NCBI GenBank assembly: GCA_964498255.1
Contig: CAZCGW010000006.1
Span: 37,628-101,627 of the forward strand
Length of the DNA stretch: 64,000 nucleotides
DNA from: Fluviibacter sp964498255
GTDB lineage: Bacteria; Pseudomonadota; Gammaproteobacteria; Burkholderiales; Rhodocyclaceae
Reading direction: 5' to 3'
A program made the position numbers and the translations under genes. The notes under the pieces are model-generated. The model saw only the letters and a list, made by a program, of their open reading frames with translations. It searched no databases and was not told the DNA's origin. Shown here piece after piece: positions 1-8,465 of this stretch; position 1 is the stretch's first letter; each line of letters starts with the position of its first letter.

Positions 1-1124
1 GGATGCACAGCAGGATCGGTATCCGAAGCCTTGACCAGCGAACGGATCGCGGTTGGTGCCGTGTAGAAAATGCTGACCTTGTGCTTCTGGATCATGTCCC
101 AGAAACGACCGGCATTCGGGAATGTCGGGATACCTTCGAAAACCACTTCAGTACCACCGCAAGCCAATGGGCCATAGGTGATGTAAGTGTGGCCGGTAAC
201 CCAACCGATATCGGCCGTACACCAGAAAATGTCATCTTTCTTCAGATCGAAGGTGTAAAGCATGGTCAGCATGGCATGCAGCAGATAGCCGCCTGTCGAG
301 TGCTGAACACCCTTTGGCTTGCCGGTCGAACCCGAGGTATAGAGCAGGAACAGTGGGTGTTCTGCGTCAACCCAGACTGGCTCGCACTGATCCGATTGCT
401 TGTCGACCACATCGCTGGCCCAAACATCGCGACCGGCGGTCATGGCCACATCAGCACCCGTACGCTTGAATACCAGAACCTTCTTACAGGCGTCACAACC
501 GCCCATGCCGAAGGCTTCATCAGCAATTGCCTTCAATGGCAGCGACTTGCCACCACGGAACTGGCCGTCGCTAGTGATCAGCACCTTGGCACCAGCATCT
601 TCGATACGATCGCGCAGCGATTGTGCCGAGAAACCACCGAACACGATCGAGTGCGTTGCACCGATACGGGCACAAGCCTGCATCGAAGCGATACCATCAA
701 TGGTCATTGGCATGTAAATAATGACGCGATCGCCCTTTTCTACGCCCAGTTCCTTCAGCGCATTGGCGATCTTCGATACACGAGCCAGCAGCTCTTTGTA
801 AGTAACTTTGGTCACCTGACCATCATCAGCTTCAAAAATCAGTGCAACTTTGTCGCCCAAGCCACGCTCAACCTGACGATCCAGACAGTTGTACGAAGCG
901 TTCAACTTGCCATCAACGAACCAGCCGTACGTTGGTGCCTTCGACTCATCCAGCGTTTTGGTGAACGGCGTCTGCCAGCTCAGCAGCTCTTTAGCACGCT
1001 TTGCCCAGAAACCTTCGTAATCCTGTTCAGCTTCGGCACACAGGGCCTTGTAAGCATCCATGCCCGACACTGCCGCATTCTTTACGAATTCCGGGGACGG
1101 TTGGTATACCTTGGCATTCGACAT
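1..1124 (-). CDS. acs: Acetyl-CoA synthetase (AMP-forming), 3' part missing
   Basis: Activates acetate to acetyl-CoA through acetyl-AMP in the cytoplasm. I translated the minus strand from the ATG at 1124-1122 (MSNAKVYQPSPEF) down to the window edge: 374 of about 650 expected residues, open throughout. A GAGGAG ribosome-binding site lies about 7 bases before the ATG. The N-terminal acetyl-CoA synthetase domain is followed by the P-loop-like AMP-binding signature YTSGSTGKPKG near residue 265 and by IGWVTGHTYITYGPL, typical of Acs. The C-terminal lid domain with the acetylatable Lys lies outside the window. The gene is divergent from the fumarase gene across a 326-bp regulatory spacer. A second acyl-CoA synthetase, prpE, lies 4 kb away; this one fits Acs better from its N-terminus. 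Confidence 0.95.
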   Translation of the reverse strand, partial: MSNAKVYQPSPEFVKNAAVSGMDAYKALCAEAEQDYEGFWAKRAKELLSWQTPFTKTLDESKAPTYGWFVDGKLNASYNCLDRQVERGLGDKVALIFEADDGQVTKVTYKELLARVSKIANALKELGVEKGDRVIIYMPMTIDGIASMQACARIGATHSIVFGGFSAQSLRDRIEDAGAKVLITSDGQFRGGKSLPLKAIADEAFGMGGCDACKKVLVFKRTGADVAMTAGRDVWASDVVDKQSDQCEPVWVDAEHPLFLLYTSGSTGKPKGVQHSTGGYLLHAMLTMLYTFDLKKDDIFWCTADIGWVTGHTYITYGPLACGGTEVVFEGIPTFPNAGRFWDMIQKHKVSIFYTAPTAIRSLVKASDTDPAVH

Positions 1125-1201
1125 GTTGCATCTCCTCGCTATTGTTAGATACTGCCTGGTTACACCGAAGTGTATACACGCCTCGGGCCGGCATTTAGGC
1201 A

Positions 1202-1226
1202 CCGGTCTCTGCTTACCAGAGATCGG
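1202..1226. promoter_or_regulatory. Dyad in the acs leader
   Basis: Two 10-base arms, CCGGTCTCTG and CAGAGATCGG, flank a 5-base loop; they pair fully except one G-T wobble. It lies 78-102 bases upstream of the acs start, so it is either a leader-RNA hairpin or an operator. A 10-base perfect palindrome, GTGTATACAC, lies nearer the gene at 1170-1179. No U-tract follows on either strand, so a terminator is unlikely. Function is not known. Confidence 0.35.
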
Positions 1227-1329
1227 ACCGTACGCTGGGTACGTGATCATTTAATGACCTAAGCCTTACACCCTGCTTACACGTCAAAGCCTTTATTTAT
1301 ACGGGTTTTGTGCGGCATTGCACCATTTA

Positions 1330-1343
1330 TTGATCCTGATCAA
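1330..1343 (+). promoter_or_regulatory. FNR/Anr-type box upstream of the fumarase gene
   Basis: TTGAT-CCTG-ATCAA is an exact match to the FNR consensus TTGAT-N4-ATCAA. It lies about 108 bases before the fumarase ATG. A good -10 hexamer, TACAAT, is at 1370-1375, which would put the start of transcription near 1381 and the box centre near -45. That is close to, but not exactly, the -41.5 of classic class II activated promoters. The rest of the 1125-1450 spacer shows only the acs-side dyads listed separately. Confidence 0.65.
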
Positions 1344-1450
1344 ATCGTGCCAAATAATGCCGTTTTCATTACAATTCGAAAAGCGCAAAATTACATGCTG
1401 CGCAACGCTTTCAAGCTTTCAACCCATTAACAGTCGTCCGGGAAACCACC

Positions 1451-2980
1451 ATGACCGCTATCAAGCAAGAAGACTTCATCCAGTCCATCGCCGATGCCTT
1501 CCAGTACATCAGCTACTACCACCCGCTCGACTATATTAAAGCACTAGGCGAAGCTTACAAGCGCGAAGAAAGCCCGGCCGCCAAAGATGCCATCGCCCAG
1601 ATTCTGACTAACTCGCGCATGGCCGCCGAAGGCCACCGTCCGATCTGCCAGGATACCGGCATCGCCGTTGTCTTCCTCAAAGTCGGTCAGAACCTCAAAT
1701 GGGACGCCACCCTAAGCGTTCAGGAAATGGTCAACGAAGGCGTTCGTCGTGCCTACCTGAACCCGGATAACACCCTGCGCGCTTCTGTGCTGCTCGACCC
1801 GGCTGGCGCCCGTAAGAACTCCAAAGACAACACCCCGGCTGTTGTTCACTATGAAATCGTCCCAGGTGACGAACTCGAAGTCATCTGCGCTGCCAAGGGT
1901 GGCGGTTCGGAAAACAAAACCAAGTTCTACGCACTGAACCCATCCGACTCGATCGTTGACTGGGTACTGAAGACGGTACCCACCATGGGCGCTGGCTGGT
2001 GCCCACCCGGCATCCTCGGCATCGGCATTGGTGGCACGCCAGAAAAAGCCATGCTCATGGCCAAGGAATCCCTGATGGCTCCCTGCGACATCCACGAGCT
2101 GCAAGCCAAGGCCGCCGAAGGTCATACGCTCACCCGCGTTGAAGAACTGCGCCTCGAACTGTACGAGAAGGTTAACGCTCTCGGCATTGGCGCACAGGGT
2201 CTGGGCGGCTTAACCACCGTTCTGGATGTAAAGATTCTGGATTATCCAACCCACGCCGCTTCGTTGCCCGTGGCCATGATCCCGAACTGTGCCGCCACCC
2301 GCCACGTCCACTTCCACCTCGATGGTTCCGGCCCGGCCCACCTGCCGACACCTAAAGTAGAAGATTGGCCAGATGTCACCTGGGCACCGGATGTTAAGAA
2401 AGCCAAGCGCGTTAACCTCGACACGCTGACCAAAGAAGAAGTCGCTTCGTGGCAACCAGGTGACATCCTGCTGCTCAACGGCAAGATGCTCACCGGTCGC
2501 GATGCCGCCCACAAGCGTATTCAAGACATGCTGGCCCGTGGCGAAAAACTCCCGGTCGACTTCACCAACCGCGTTATCTATTACGTTGGCCCGGTTGACC
2601 CGGTTCGCGACGAAGTCGTTGGCCCGGCCGGTCCGACCACGGCAACCCGCATGGATAAGTTCACCCGCATGATGCTAGAAAAGACCGGTCTGATCTCGAT
2701 GGTAGGCAAAGCCGAGCGTGGCCCGGTCGCGATTGAAGCCATTCGTGACAACAAGGCCGCGTATCTCATGGCGGTTGGCGGTGCTGCCTATCTGGTGTCC
2801 AAAGCCATCAAAGAAGCCAAGGTGGTGGGCTTTGCTGACCTGGGCATGGAAGCCATTTACGAGTTCACGGTTGAAGACATGCCGGTAACGGTCGCTGTTG
2901 ATGCCACAGGCACCTCGGTGCATGAGACTGGCCCGAAAGAATGGCAGGTCAAGATCGGCAAAATCCCGGTCAAGTCCTAA
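1451..2980 (+). CDS. fumA: Class I (iron-sulfur) fumarate hydratase
   Basis: Interconverts fumarate and malate in the TCA cycle with an oxygen-labile [4Fe-4S] cluster. The 509-residue product carries the alpha part (residues about 10-290, with RPICQDTGIAV, a cluster-ligand Cys in QDTG context and the ligand-bearing GAGWCPPGILG segment) fused to the beta part (about 330-500, with GDILLLNGKMLTGRDAAH and GPAGPTTATRMD). This is the normal length for single-chain class I enzymes. Start ATG follows GGGAAACCACC. A perfect FNR-type box upstream suggests oxygen-responsive control, which would suit an oxygen-sensitive enzyme; this is inference. murI begins 25 bases downstream. Confidence 0.95.
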   Translation: MTAIKQEDFIQSIADAFQYISYYHPLDYIKALGEAYKREESPAAKDAIAQILTNSRMAAEGHRPICQDTGIAVVFLKVGQNLKWDATLSVQEMVNEGVRRAYLNPDNTLRASVLLDPAGARKNSKDNTPAVVHYEIVPGDELEVICAAKGGGSENKTKFYALNPSDSIVDWVLKTVPTMGAGWCPPGILGIGIGGTPEKAMLMAKESLMAPCDIHELQAKAAEGHTLTRVEELRLELYEKVNALGIGAQGLGGLTTVLDVKILDYPTHAASLPVAMIPNCAATRHVHFHLDGSGPAHLPTPKVEDWPDVTWAPDVKKAKRVNLDTLTKEEVASWQPGDILLLNGKMLTGRDAAHKRIQDMLARGEKLPVDFTNRVIYYVGPVDPVRDEVVGPAGPTTATRMDKFTRMMLEKTGLISMVGKAERGPVAIEAIRDNKAAYLMAVGGAAYLVSKAIKEAKVVGFADLGMEAIYEFTVEDMPVTVAVDATGTSVHETGPKEWQVKIGKIPVKS

Positions 2981-3005
2981 GCATTACCCGCAGGAAATCC
3001 ACCGG

Positions 3006-3818
3006 GTGTCGATAGCGCAACGTTCCGTGATCGGAGTCTTTGACTCCGGTCTGGGCGGGCTGTCGGTACTCGGTGCCCTGGCAGATGTCTGCCCGGCTGC
3101 AGACCTCATCTACGCAGCAGACACAGCACATGTGCCTTATGGCAACAAAACCCCCGATCAAATCCGCGCCCGCGTACTGGCCATGGGCAAAGCCCTCATT
3201 AACGAAGGCTGCACTGCCCTAGTAGTCGCTTGCAATACAGCTACTGCTGAAGCCATTGAAGCCTTACGCGCAGCACACCCGAACATTCCCATCGTTGGCA
3301 TTGAGCCTGGTATTAAACCAGCCGCACTGAATACCGAAACAGGCAAGATCGCCGTACTTGCAACAGCAGCTACCGCCAAGAGCCAGCGCCTCGCGTTACT
3401 TATTGCACGCCATGCGCCGCATAAAACCGTACACATTATCCCCTGCCACGGCTGGGCGACCGAGGTTGAAAATCTGAATCTTGATGCACCTTCCATTGTT
3501 GAAGACATCAATTCACAATTACTACCCTTGATTAACCAAGGCGTAGACCAAGTGGTTCTGGGCTGCACACACTATGACTTCCTGGTCCCTACCCTCAGCC
3601 GACTCATTGATGACCGTGCTCAGCTGGTTGGTGTTGCGGATGCTGTTGCAAGACAAGCCTGCAAGGTTGCCATTACAGATAACGCCTCTGGTTTAGGGAA
3701 CATTCGATTGATGTCGACCATGAACCCCGTTCGGCTAACAGAAGCTGCCAGAGTTCTTGGGCTAGAAAAAGTCGTTGATCACATGAACACAGCCCCAGAG
3801 CTGCTAATTGCTGATTAA
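3006..3818 (+). CDS. murI: Glutamate racemase
   Basis: Makes D-glutamate for peptidoglycan by cofactor-independent racemisation using two cysteines. Both catalytic Cys motifs are present: VACNTAT and LGCTHYDFL. The N-terminal IGVFDSGLGGLSVL is diagnostic. The frame is open further upstream into the fumarase gene, but I place the start at the GTG at 3006, which gives 270 residues and sits 8 bases after AGGAAA (2992-2997); an earlier start would add an unrelated arginine-rich extension. It follows the fumarase gene by 25 bases and could be cotranscribed with it. Confidence 0.93.
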   Translation: MSIAQRSVIGVFDSGLGGLSVLGALADVCPAADLIYAADTAHVPYGNKTPDQIRARVLAMGKALINEGCTALVVACNTATAEAIEALRAAHPNIPIVGIEPGIKPAALNTETGKIAVLATAATAKSQRLALLIARHAPHKTVHIIPCHGWATEVENLNLDAPSIVEDINSQLLPLINQGVDQVVLGCTHYDFLVPTLSRLIDDRAQLVGVADAVARQACKVAITDNASGLGNIRLMSTMNPVRLTEAARVLGLEKVVDHMNTAPELLIAD

Positions 3819-3833
3819 CACGACCCGAAACGC

Positions 3834-4664
3834 ATGCCTCACAGCCAGTTTGAACAACGTGGGCTAAAAACAGCCCCGTTTACTGTAATGCATGCCGTCA
3901 TCGTACTTTGCTCTTCAGCAGCTGCTGGAGAAGAAAGCACAATGACCCCAACGGCCAAGGTAGCACAAAAAATTCAGGCCAAAATCCATCCCATGGTTCA
4001 ACTGCCGGTCTCATACAACTACAATCAAAACCGACAAGCGAACCAGAATTACACCCAGGCACAGTTCCAGTTTGACCCTGTACTCCCCATCATGACCGGG
4101 GCGCGGTCTGGCATTATTCTAAATCCGATGTTTACTGACAACCTCATTACTCAGAATCAGCAAACAGCCAATCAAGCCACGCCATTACAGTTGGCCACCT
4201 ATTTCGCCACCGAAACAACCGATTTCCTTTACGGTATAGGCCCCTTTATCCAGATGCCTACTGCCAACCCCAGCGTAGGGTCTCAGCAAACAGGGCTTGG
4301 TGTCTCTTATGGCCTGTTCTACCAGCCCGAGCACTGGGTCATCGGTGCTACGGCTTATAACGCCTGGGGTGTGGGCAAAAACGTCTCTGCCGGCACTGCA
4401 AACGTCTATTACTACACTCCGACAATCTCTTACACCACCGACAATGCCTGGTCTTATAGCCTACAGAGCTGGATAAATGGCAACCCGACCAATGGTGCAA
4501 TGAATAACACCAACCAGCTGATTTTAAGCTTTGGAAAAACGCATAGCTTAAGGCGATCTAGCATTCAGTGGCAGATCGGTCCAACGTACATGGTGACTCA
4601 AACCCCCACCAGCCCACAAGGCTGGGGAGGTTACTTTAGCCTAACGGCTGCCTTTACAGAATAA
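3834..4664 (+). CDS. Secreted, probably outer-membrane beta-barrel protein of unknown function
   Basis: The 276-residue protein begins with a plausible signal peptide (residues about 10-32, ending near SSAAAG). The mature part is rich in Asn, Gln, Thr, Tyr and alternating polar/apolar residues (for example VYYYTPTISYTTDNAWSYS) and ends in an aromatic-rich strand, as expected of a small beta-barrel porin-like protein. GIGPFIQMP and the repeated short strands resemble proteins loosely annotated as outer-membrane transporters or phenol-degradation-type barrels. I do not recognise a specific family. It follows murI by 15 bases on the same strand. Confidence 0.6.
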   Translation: MPHSQFEQRGLKTAPFTVMHAVIVLCSSAAAGEESTMTPTAKVAQKIQAKIHPMVQLPVSYNYNQNRQANQNYTQAQFQFDPVLPIMTGARSGIILNPMFTDNLITQNQQTANQATPLQLATYFATETTDFLYGIGPFIQMPTANPSVGSQQTGLGVSYGLFYQPEHWVIGATAYNAWGVGKNVSAGTANVYYYTPTISYTTDNAWSYSLQSWINGNPTNGAMNNTNQLILSFGKTHSLRRSSIQWQIGPTYMVTQTPTSPQGWGGYFSLTAAFTE

Positions 4665-4695
4665 ACAGAAAACCAACCTATCTAACCGACACACC

Positions 4696-5163
4696 CTAGA
4701 TATTCTGGGCGTAAATTTTTTTGCTCAGAGAGCCAAGCATGGCCATCATTGCTGAGGTTGCAATCGCAAACGAGAAGAGCCCCGAGAAGGCGATATAAAA
4801 GGCAACCGACTGCCATCCTTTGGGCAGCGTATCGGAATAAATACCTAAGGTGGTATAGCAACTTCCCGCAAACAGCATAGCCCTATGCAGATTATCGATA
4901 AGGTCATTCGTATAGAGTACGACTGTCCAGAAAACGATAGACCCCACTTGCACCAGACACATCAGCAGTATGGCCAACATAAAGTGCGTAATGAGTTTGT
5001 AGGCTGAGGCCTGCAACATGCGTGCGGTCGATCGTGAAAACCAGAAAAATACTTTCATGAACAGAAATGTGTTCACGAGCAAAAGGATAACTAAAAAGCC
5101 TAAGCCAAAGGCCGCATCCCTTAGCATTTCATCAGTGAACAACTGCAGATTATTAGGATTCAT
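4696..5163 (-). CDS. Two-TM potassium-channel-like membrane protein with a degenerate filter
   Basis: About 155 residues with three hydrophobic stretches (residues about 18-42, 57-82 and 120-145) and, before the last, a pore-loop-like segment CYTTLGIYSD. This resembles the ion-channel pore motif TTxGYGD of the Ion_trans_2 family, but the second Gly-Tyr-Gly is replaced, so potassium selectivity is doubtful. The frame extends upstream to 5211, but that would run through the prpE terminator hairpin; the ATG at 5163 (MNPNNLQLF) is therefore preferred. No clear ribosome-binding site is visible. Minus strand, downstream of prpE, and its end faces the end of the barrel gene. Confidence 0.6.
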   Translation of the reverse strand: MNPNNLQLFTDEMLRDAAFGLGFLVILLLVNTFLFMKVFFWFSRSTARMLQASAYKLITHFMLAILLMCLVQVGSIVFWTVVLYTNDLIDNLHRAMLFAGSCYTTLGIYSDTLPKGWQSVAFYIAFSGLFSFAIATSAMMAMLGSLSKKIYAQNI

Positions 5164-5190
5164 CGTAGAGATCATTAAAACGAGCGCAAG

Positions 5191-5226
5191 AAAAAAGGCC
5201 CGCCAGATCAACTGGCAGGCCCTTTA
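5191..5226 (-). terminator. Rho-independent terminator of prpE
   Basis: Arms at 5194-5206 and 5212-5225 form an imperfect GC-rich stem around a 5-base loop. On the minus strand it is followed by six T (the A-run 5191-5196). It begins 19 bases after the prpE stop codon. Confidence 0.75.
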
Positions 5227-5244
5227 GTTTAAAGCACCCGTCGA

Positions 5245-7140
5245 TTAACCAGTTGAGACCAGCTTTTTAATGTTTTCGATGGTCGATGGATCATCGATGG
5301 TAGTGAGATCACCTGGGTCACGGCCTTCGGCCAGCGCCTGCAGTGAACGGCGCAGCATCTTGCCCGAACGGGTCTTCGGCAACGCCGTCACAAAGTAGAC
5401 ACGACCTGGGCGTGCAATGGCGCCCAGGATACTATCGACCGTACCCATCACCTCTTTCTCCAGGGCCTTCACCTTGTCAGCGGTATCAACGACACCCGCA
5501 TCCTTGACCACGGCGAAGGCGATTGGCACCTGACCCTTAAGCTTATCTTCAACGCCAACCACAGCCACTTCGGCAATTGCCTTGTGGTTCTGGACAGCTT
5601 CTTCGATTTCGCGGGTGCCTAAGCGGTGGCCAGCAACGTTGATCACGTCATCAGTACGACCCAGGATGGTGAAGTAACCGTTCTCATCTTTAATCGCCCA
5701 GTCATACGACGAGTAGACCAGTGGCTCTTTGAACAGGCTGAAGTAGGTGCTGACAAAGCGCTCATCCTGACCCCACACCGTCGACAGACAGCCTGGCGGC
5801 ATTGGTGGCACAACGGCAGCAATACCCTTCTCGTTCGGACCACACTCGGTACCGTCTTCACGGAAGATACGCAGGTCATAACCGTACACTGGGAACGATG
5901 GCGAACCGTATTTGATTGGTGTCTTTTCTACGCCAGGTACAGCCGAGATCATTGGCCAACCGGTTTCAGTCTGCCAGTAGTTATCGATGACTGGCTTGTT
6001 CAGCTCAGACATAAACCATTCGTGCGTTGGTTCGTCCAGTGGCTCACCCGCCATGTAGATATGCTTAAGGCTCGAGAGATCATGCTTCTTCATGTAAGCA
6101 GGATCCTGCTTCTTCAGAACACGGGCAGCCGTTGGCGCCGAGAACATCACATTAACTTTGTACTGCTCTACGATCTTCCACCAGATGGCTGGATCAGGAC
6201 GCAGTGGCGTACCTTCGTACACCACGGTGGCCATACCGCCAATCAGCGGGCCGTAAACGATGTAAGAGTGACCCACAACCCAACCGATATCCGAGGTCGA
6301 GAAGAAAGTTTCTCCTTTACCACCCTGGTAAATGTGCTTCATCGAAGCAGCCAGAGCAACCAGGTAACCACCGGTATCACGCTGCACGCCCTTTGGCTTG
6401 CCGGTGGTACCCGAGGTGTACAGGATGTATGACGGATGCGACGATTCGACCCAGGTACACGGCACTTGTGCGTCCATGTTCTGAGCACGCAGTTCGGCGT
6501 AATCAACGTCACGGCCGGCAACGCGCGGGAAACCCTTATCCAGACCGCGGTCAACGATGATGACCTTGGCCGGCGGGAACTCGGCGAGGCTCAGCGATTC
6601 ATCAACGAGATGCTTGTACGGTACCGGCTTGCCGTTACGCATACCGGCATCAGCAGTCACCATGACCTTCGGCTTGGCATCATCGATACGGGTCGCCAGC
6701 GAACCGGCAGCAAAGCCACCGAACACGACCGAATGAATAGCACCGATACGCACTGTCGCCAGCATGGCGAAAATAGCTTCCGGAATCATCGGCATGTAAA
6801 TCAGGACGCGGTCACCCTCCTTGACATCCTGGCTCTGCAGAATGGCAGCCATGCGCTCGACTTCGCGTTGTAGTTCGGCCCAGGTGTAAACACGCTCTTC
6901 GTCAGTTTCTGTCGAAATGTAAACCAGTGCACGATCATTCGGGCGTTCGGCCGCATGGCGATCCACTGCGTTGTAGCAGAGGTTAGTCTTACCATTCACA
7001 AACCATTTGACGAATGGTGGACGCGAATAATCACAGACCTGGGTAAAGGGTTCCTTCCACTCGACCAGCTGTGCCTGCTCGGCCCAGAAGTCATCACGGT
7101 TTTCGATGGAACGCTTATGAAAATCCTGATACTTGCCCAT
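5245..7140 (-). CDS. prpE: Propionate-CoA ligase (propionyl-CoA synthetase)
   Basis: Activates propionate (and less well acetate) to its CoA thioester through an acyl-AMP. The product is 631 residues, normal for PrpE. The AMP-binding signature YTSGTTGKPKG is near residue 245, and YGxP/WQTETGWP-type adenylation motifs follow. The C-terminal lid contains LPKTRSGKMLRR, whose Lys is the catalytic and acetylatable residue. The PrpE-like N-terminus (YQDFHKRSIENRDDFW) and the lack of prp methylcitrate genes nearby are notable. Start ATG at 7140 follows AGGAGG and GAGGA. It is divergent from tal. Confidence 0.92.
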   Translation of the reverse strand: MGKYQDFHKRSIENRDDFWAEQAQLVEWKEPFTQVCDYSRPPFVKWFVNGKTNLCYNAVDRHAAERPNDRALVYISTETDEERVYTWAELQREVERMAAILQSQDVKEGDRVLIYMPMIPEAIFAMLATVRIGAIHSVVFGGFAAGSLATRIDDAKPKVMVTADAGMRNGKPVPYKHLVDESLSLAEFPPAKVIIVDRGLDKGFPRVAGRDVDYAELRAQNMDAQVPCTWVESSHPSYILYTSGTTGKPKGVQRDTGGYLVALAASMKHIYQGGKGETFFSTSDIGWVVGHSYIVYGPLIGGMATVVYEGTPLRPDPAIWWKIVEQYKVNVMFSAPTAARVLKKQDPAYMKKHDLSSLKHIYMAGEPLDEPTHEWFMSELNKPVIDNYWQTETGWPMISAVPGVEKTPIKYGSPSFPVYGYDLRIFREDGTECGPNEKGIAAVVPPMPPGCLSTVWGQDERFVSTYFSLFKEPLVYSSYDWAIKDENGYFTILGRTDDVINVAGHRLGTREIEEAVQNHKAIAEVAVVGVEDKLKGQVPIAFAVVKDAGVVDTADKVKALEKEVMGTVDSILGAIARPGRVYFVTALPKTRSGKMLRRSLQALAEGRDPGDLTTIDDPSTIENIKKLVSTG

Positions 7141-7172
7141 AGTTCCTCAGCCTCCTCTGGCTTACTTGTCAT

Positions 7173-7270
7173 GATGCAGTAACGACTGCATCTGTTTTTA
7201 TGATAAAAACTTCCTGCCGCATCCTGAATGGTGTCAGGCTGGTCATCATCGCCGATTTAAAAAGGCGATG
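7173..7270. promoter_or_regulatory. Two dyads between prpE and tal
   Basis: The 194-bp divergent spacer contains a perfect 8-bp dyad, GATGCAGT-AACG-ACTGCATC (7173-7192), followed on the plus strand by TGTTTTT. A second dyad, CATCGCC with GGCGATG (7247-7253 and 7264-7270), is followed by GTTTT. The first looks like a terminator on the plus strand, but no plus-strand gene ends here, so operators or leader hairpins are equally possible. No sigma-54 -24/-12 pair was found. Confidence 0.4.
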
Positions 7271-7334
7271 GTTTTACAGGTCAGACGCCATAATTACGCC
7301 TGTACCCTTACACGAAGCTGACCATTAGACTGCC

Positions 7335-8438
7335 ATGACCCAATCAACGCATCAAGCCCCCATTTTCCACAGTCGAATTGCTGCGGTTGCACAATTAGGC
7401 CAGCAGATCTGGCTGGATACATTATCGCGTCAGCTGATTGAAAGCGGCACGCTGGCCAACTGGATTAACAACGATGCGGTGGCTGGTCTGACCTCCAATC
7501 CTGCCATCTTTCACCAGGCGCTAAGCAAGGATTCTGCGTATCAACCGGCCATTGCCGCGGCCCGCAGCGTGGAGCCCAACCCGGAAATCCGTTTCGAAAA
7601 CGTCGTGCTCCCAGATATACAGGCTGCCTGCGATCTGTTCTTGCCGCTGTGGCAAAAAACCGCTGGGCAACAGGGCTATGTCAGTTTCGAAGTGTCGCCT
7701 ACCCTGGCGCACGATGCGACAGGCACCACGGCCGCCGCCGTGCGTTTGTGGCAGACGATTAACCGGCCTAATGCCATGATCAAGATTCCGGCCACGGCGG
7801 CCGGTTGCCAAGCCATCACCGAAGTGATTGCCCAAGGCATCAACGTTAATGTGACGCTAATTTTTTCTTTAGAGCAGCTCGAAGCGGTTCAGGCTGCGCA
7901 CGAGGCCGGCCTGCGTCGCTGGGTGGCGCACTGCCAGCAGGCGGGAACCCCGGAGCATTTCGGTAACGTGGCATCCGTCGCCAGCTTCTTTGTCAGCCGT
8001 ACGGACAACACGCTGGATGCGAAACTGCCGGAAAGCCTGCAAGGCAAGACGGCCATCGCACTCTGTAAAACGGCTTACGCGCAATGGCAGGAGGCTCAGT
8101 CTGGCGCGCAGGCTGATCTGAGGGCGCTCGGCGCCAAACCCCAGTGGTTACTCTGGGCCTCAACCTCGGTCAAAAACCCAGCCTACCGCGATACGCTCTA
8201 TGTCGAAGCGTTAATTGGGCCAGAAACCGTGAACACGGTACCTGATGCCACGCTTGTGGCTTTTCGTGATCATGGCGTTGCACAAGAGACGCTGAGTCAG
8301 GATGTAGCCGCAGCACAGGAACAACTTATTGCGCTTCAAGGGCTGGGCATTGATCTGGAACAAATTGGGCAAGATCTGCAAACGGCTGGCCTGAGCCAGT
8401 TCGAAAAAGCTTACGCCGACCTGCTGACGCTGGTTTAA
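7335..8438 (+). CDS. tal: Transaldolase
   Basis: Moves a dihydroxyacetone unit between sugar phosphates in the non-oxidative pentose phosphate pathway. The 367-residue length and the start IWLDTLSRQLIESGTLANWI, with AGLTSNPAIF, match the longer transaldolase class found in actinobacteria and many betaproteobacteria. The Schiff-base Lys lies in AMIKIPAT (near residue 155) and the strand WASTSVKNPAY follows. It is monocistronic by position: divergent from prpE and ending 27 bases from the convergent cysteine-cluster gene, with no strong terminator between. Confidence 0.93.
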   Translation: MTQSTHQAPIFHSRIAAVAQLGQQIWLDTLSRQLIESGTLANWINNDAVAGLTSNPAIFHQALSKDSAYQPAIAAARSVEPNPEIRFENVVLPDIQAACDLFLPLWQKTAGQQGYVSFEVSPTLAHDATGTTAAAVRLWQTINRPNAMIKIPATAAGCQAITEVIAQGINVNVTLIFSLEQLEAVQAAHEAGLRRWVAHCQQAGTPEHFGNVASVASFFVSRTDNTLDAKLPESLQGKTAIALCKTAYAQWQEAQSGAQADLRALGAKPQWLLWASTSVKNPAYRDTLYVEALIGPETVNTVPDATLVAFRDHGVAQETLSQDVAAAQEQLIALQGLGIDLEQIGQDLQTAGLSQFEKAYADLLTLV

Positions 8439-8465
8439 ACCTTGCGCTTACTTTCGCACCGAAGT

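Noticed and set aside
3..1148. Long open frame on the plus strand opposite acs
   Set aside because: It has no recognisable protein features, while the minus strand encodes a clear Acs N-terminal part; it is a shadow frame.
5626..6432. 268-codon plus-strand frame opposite prpE
   Set aside because: Shadow of PrpE; no start signal or family motif.
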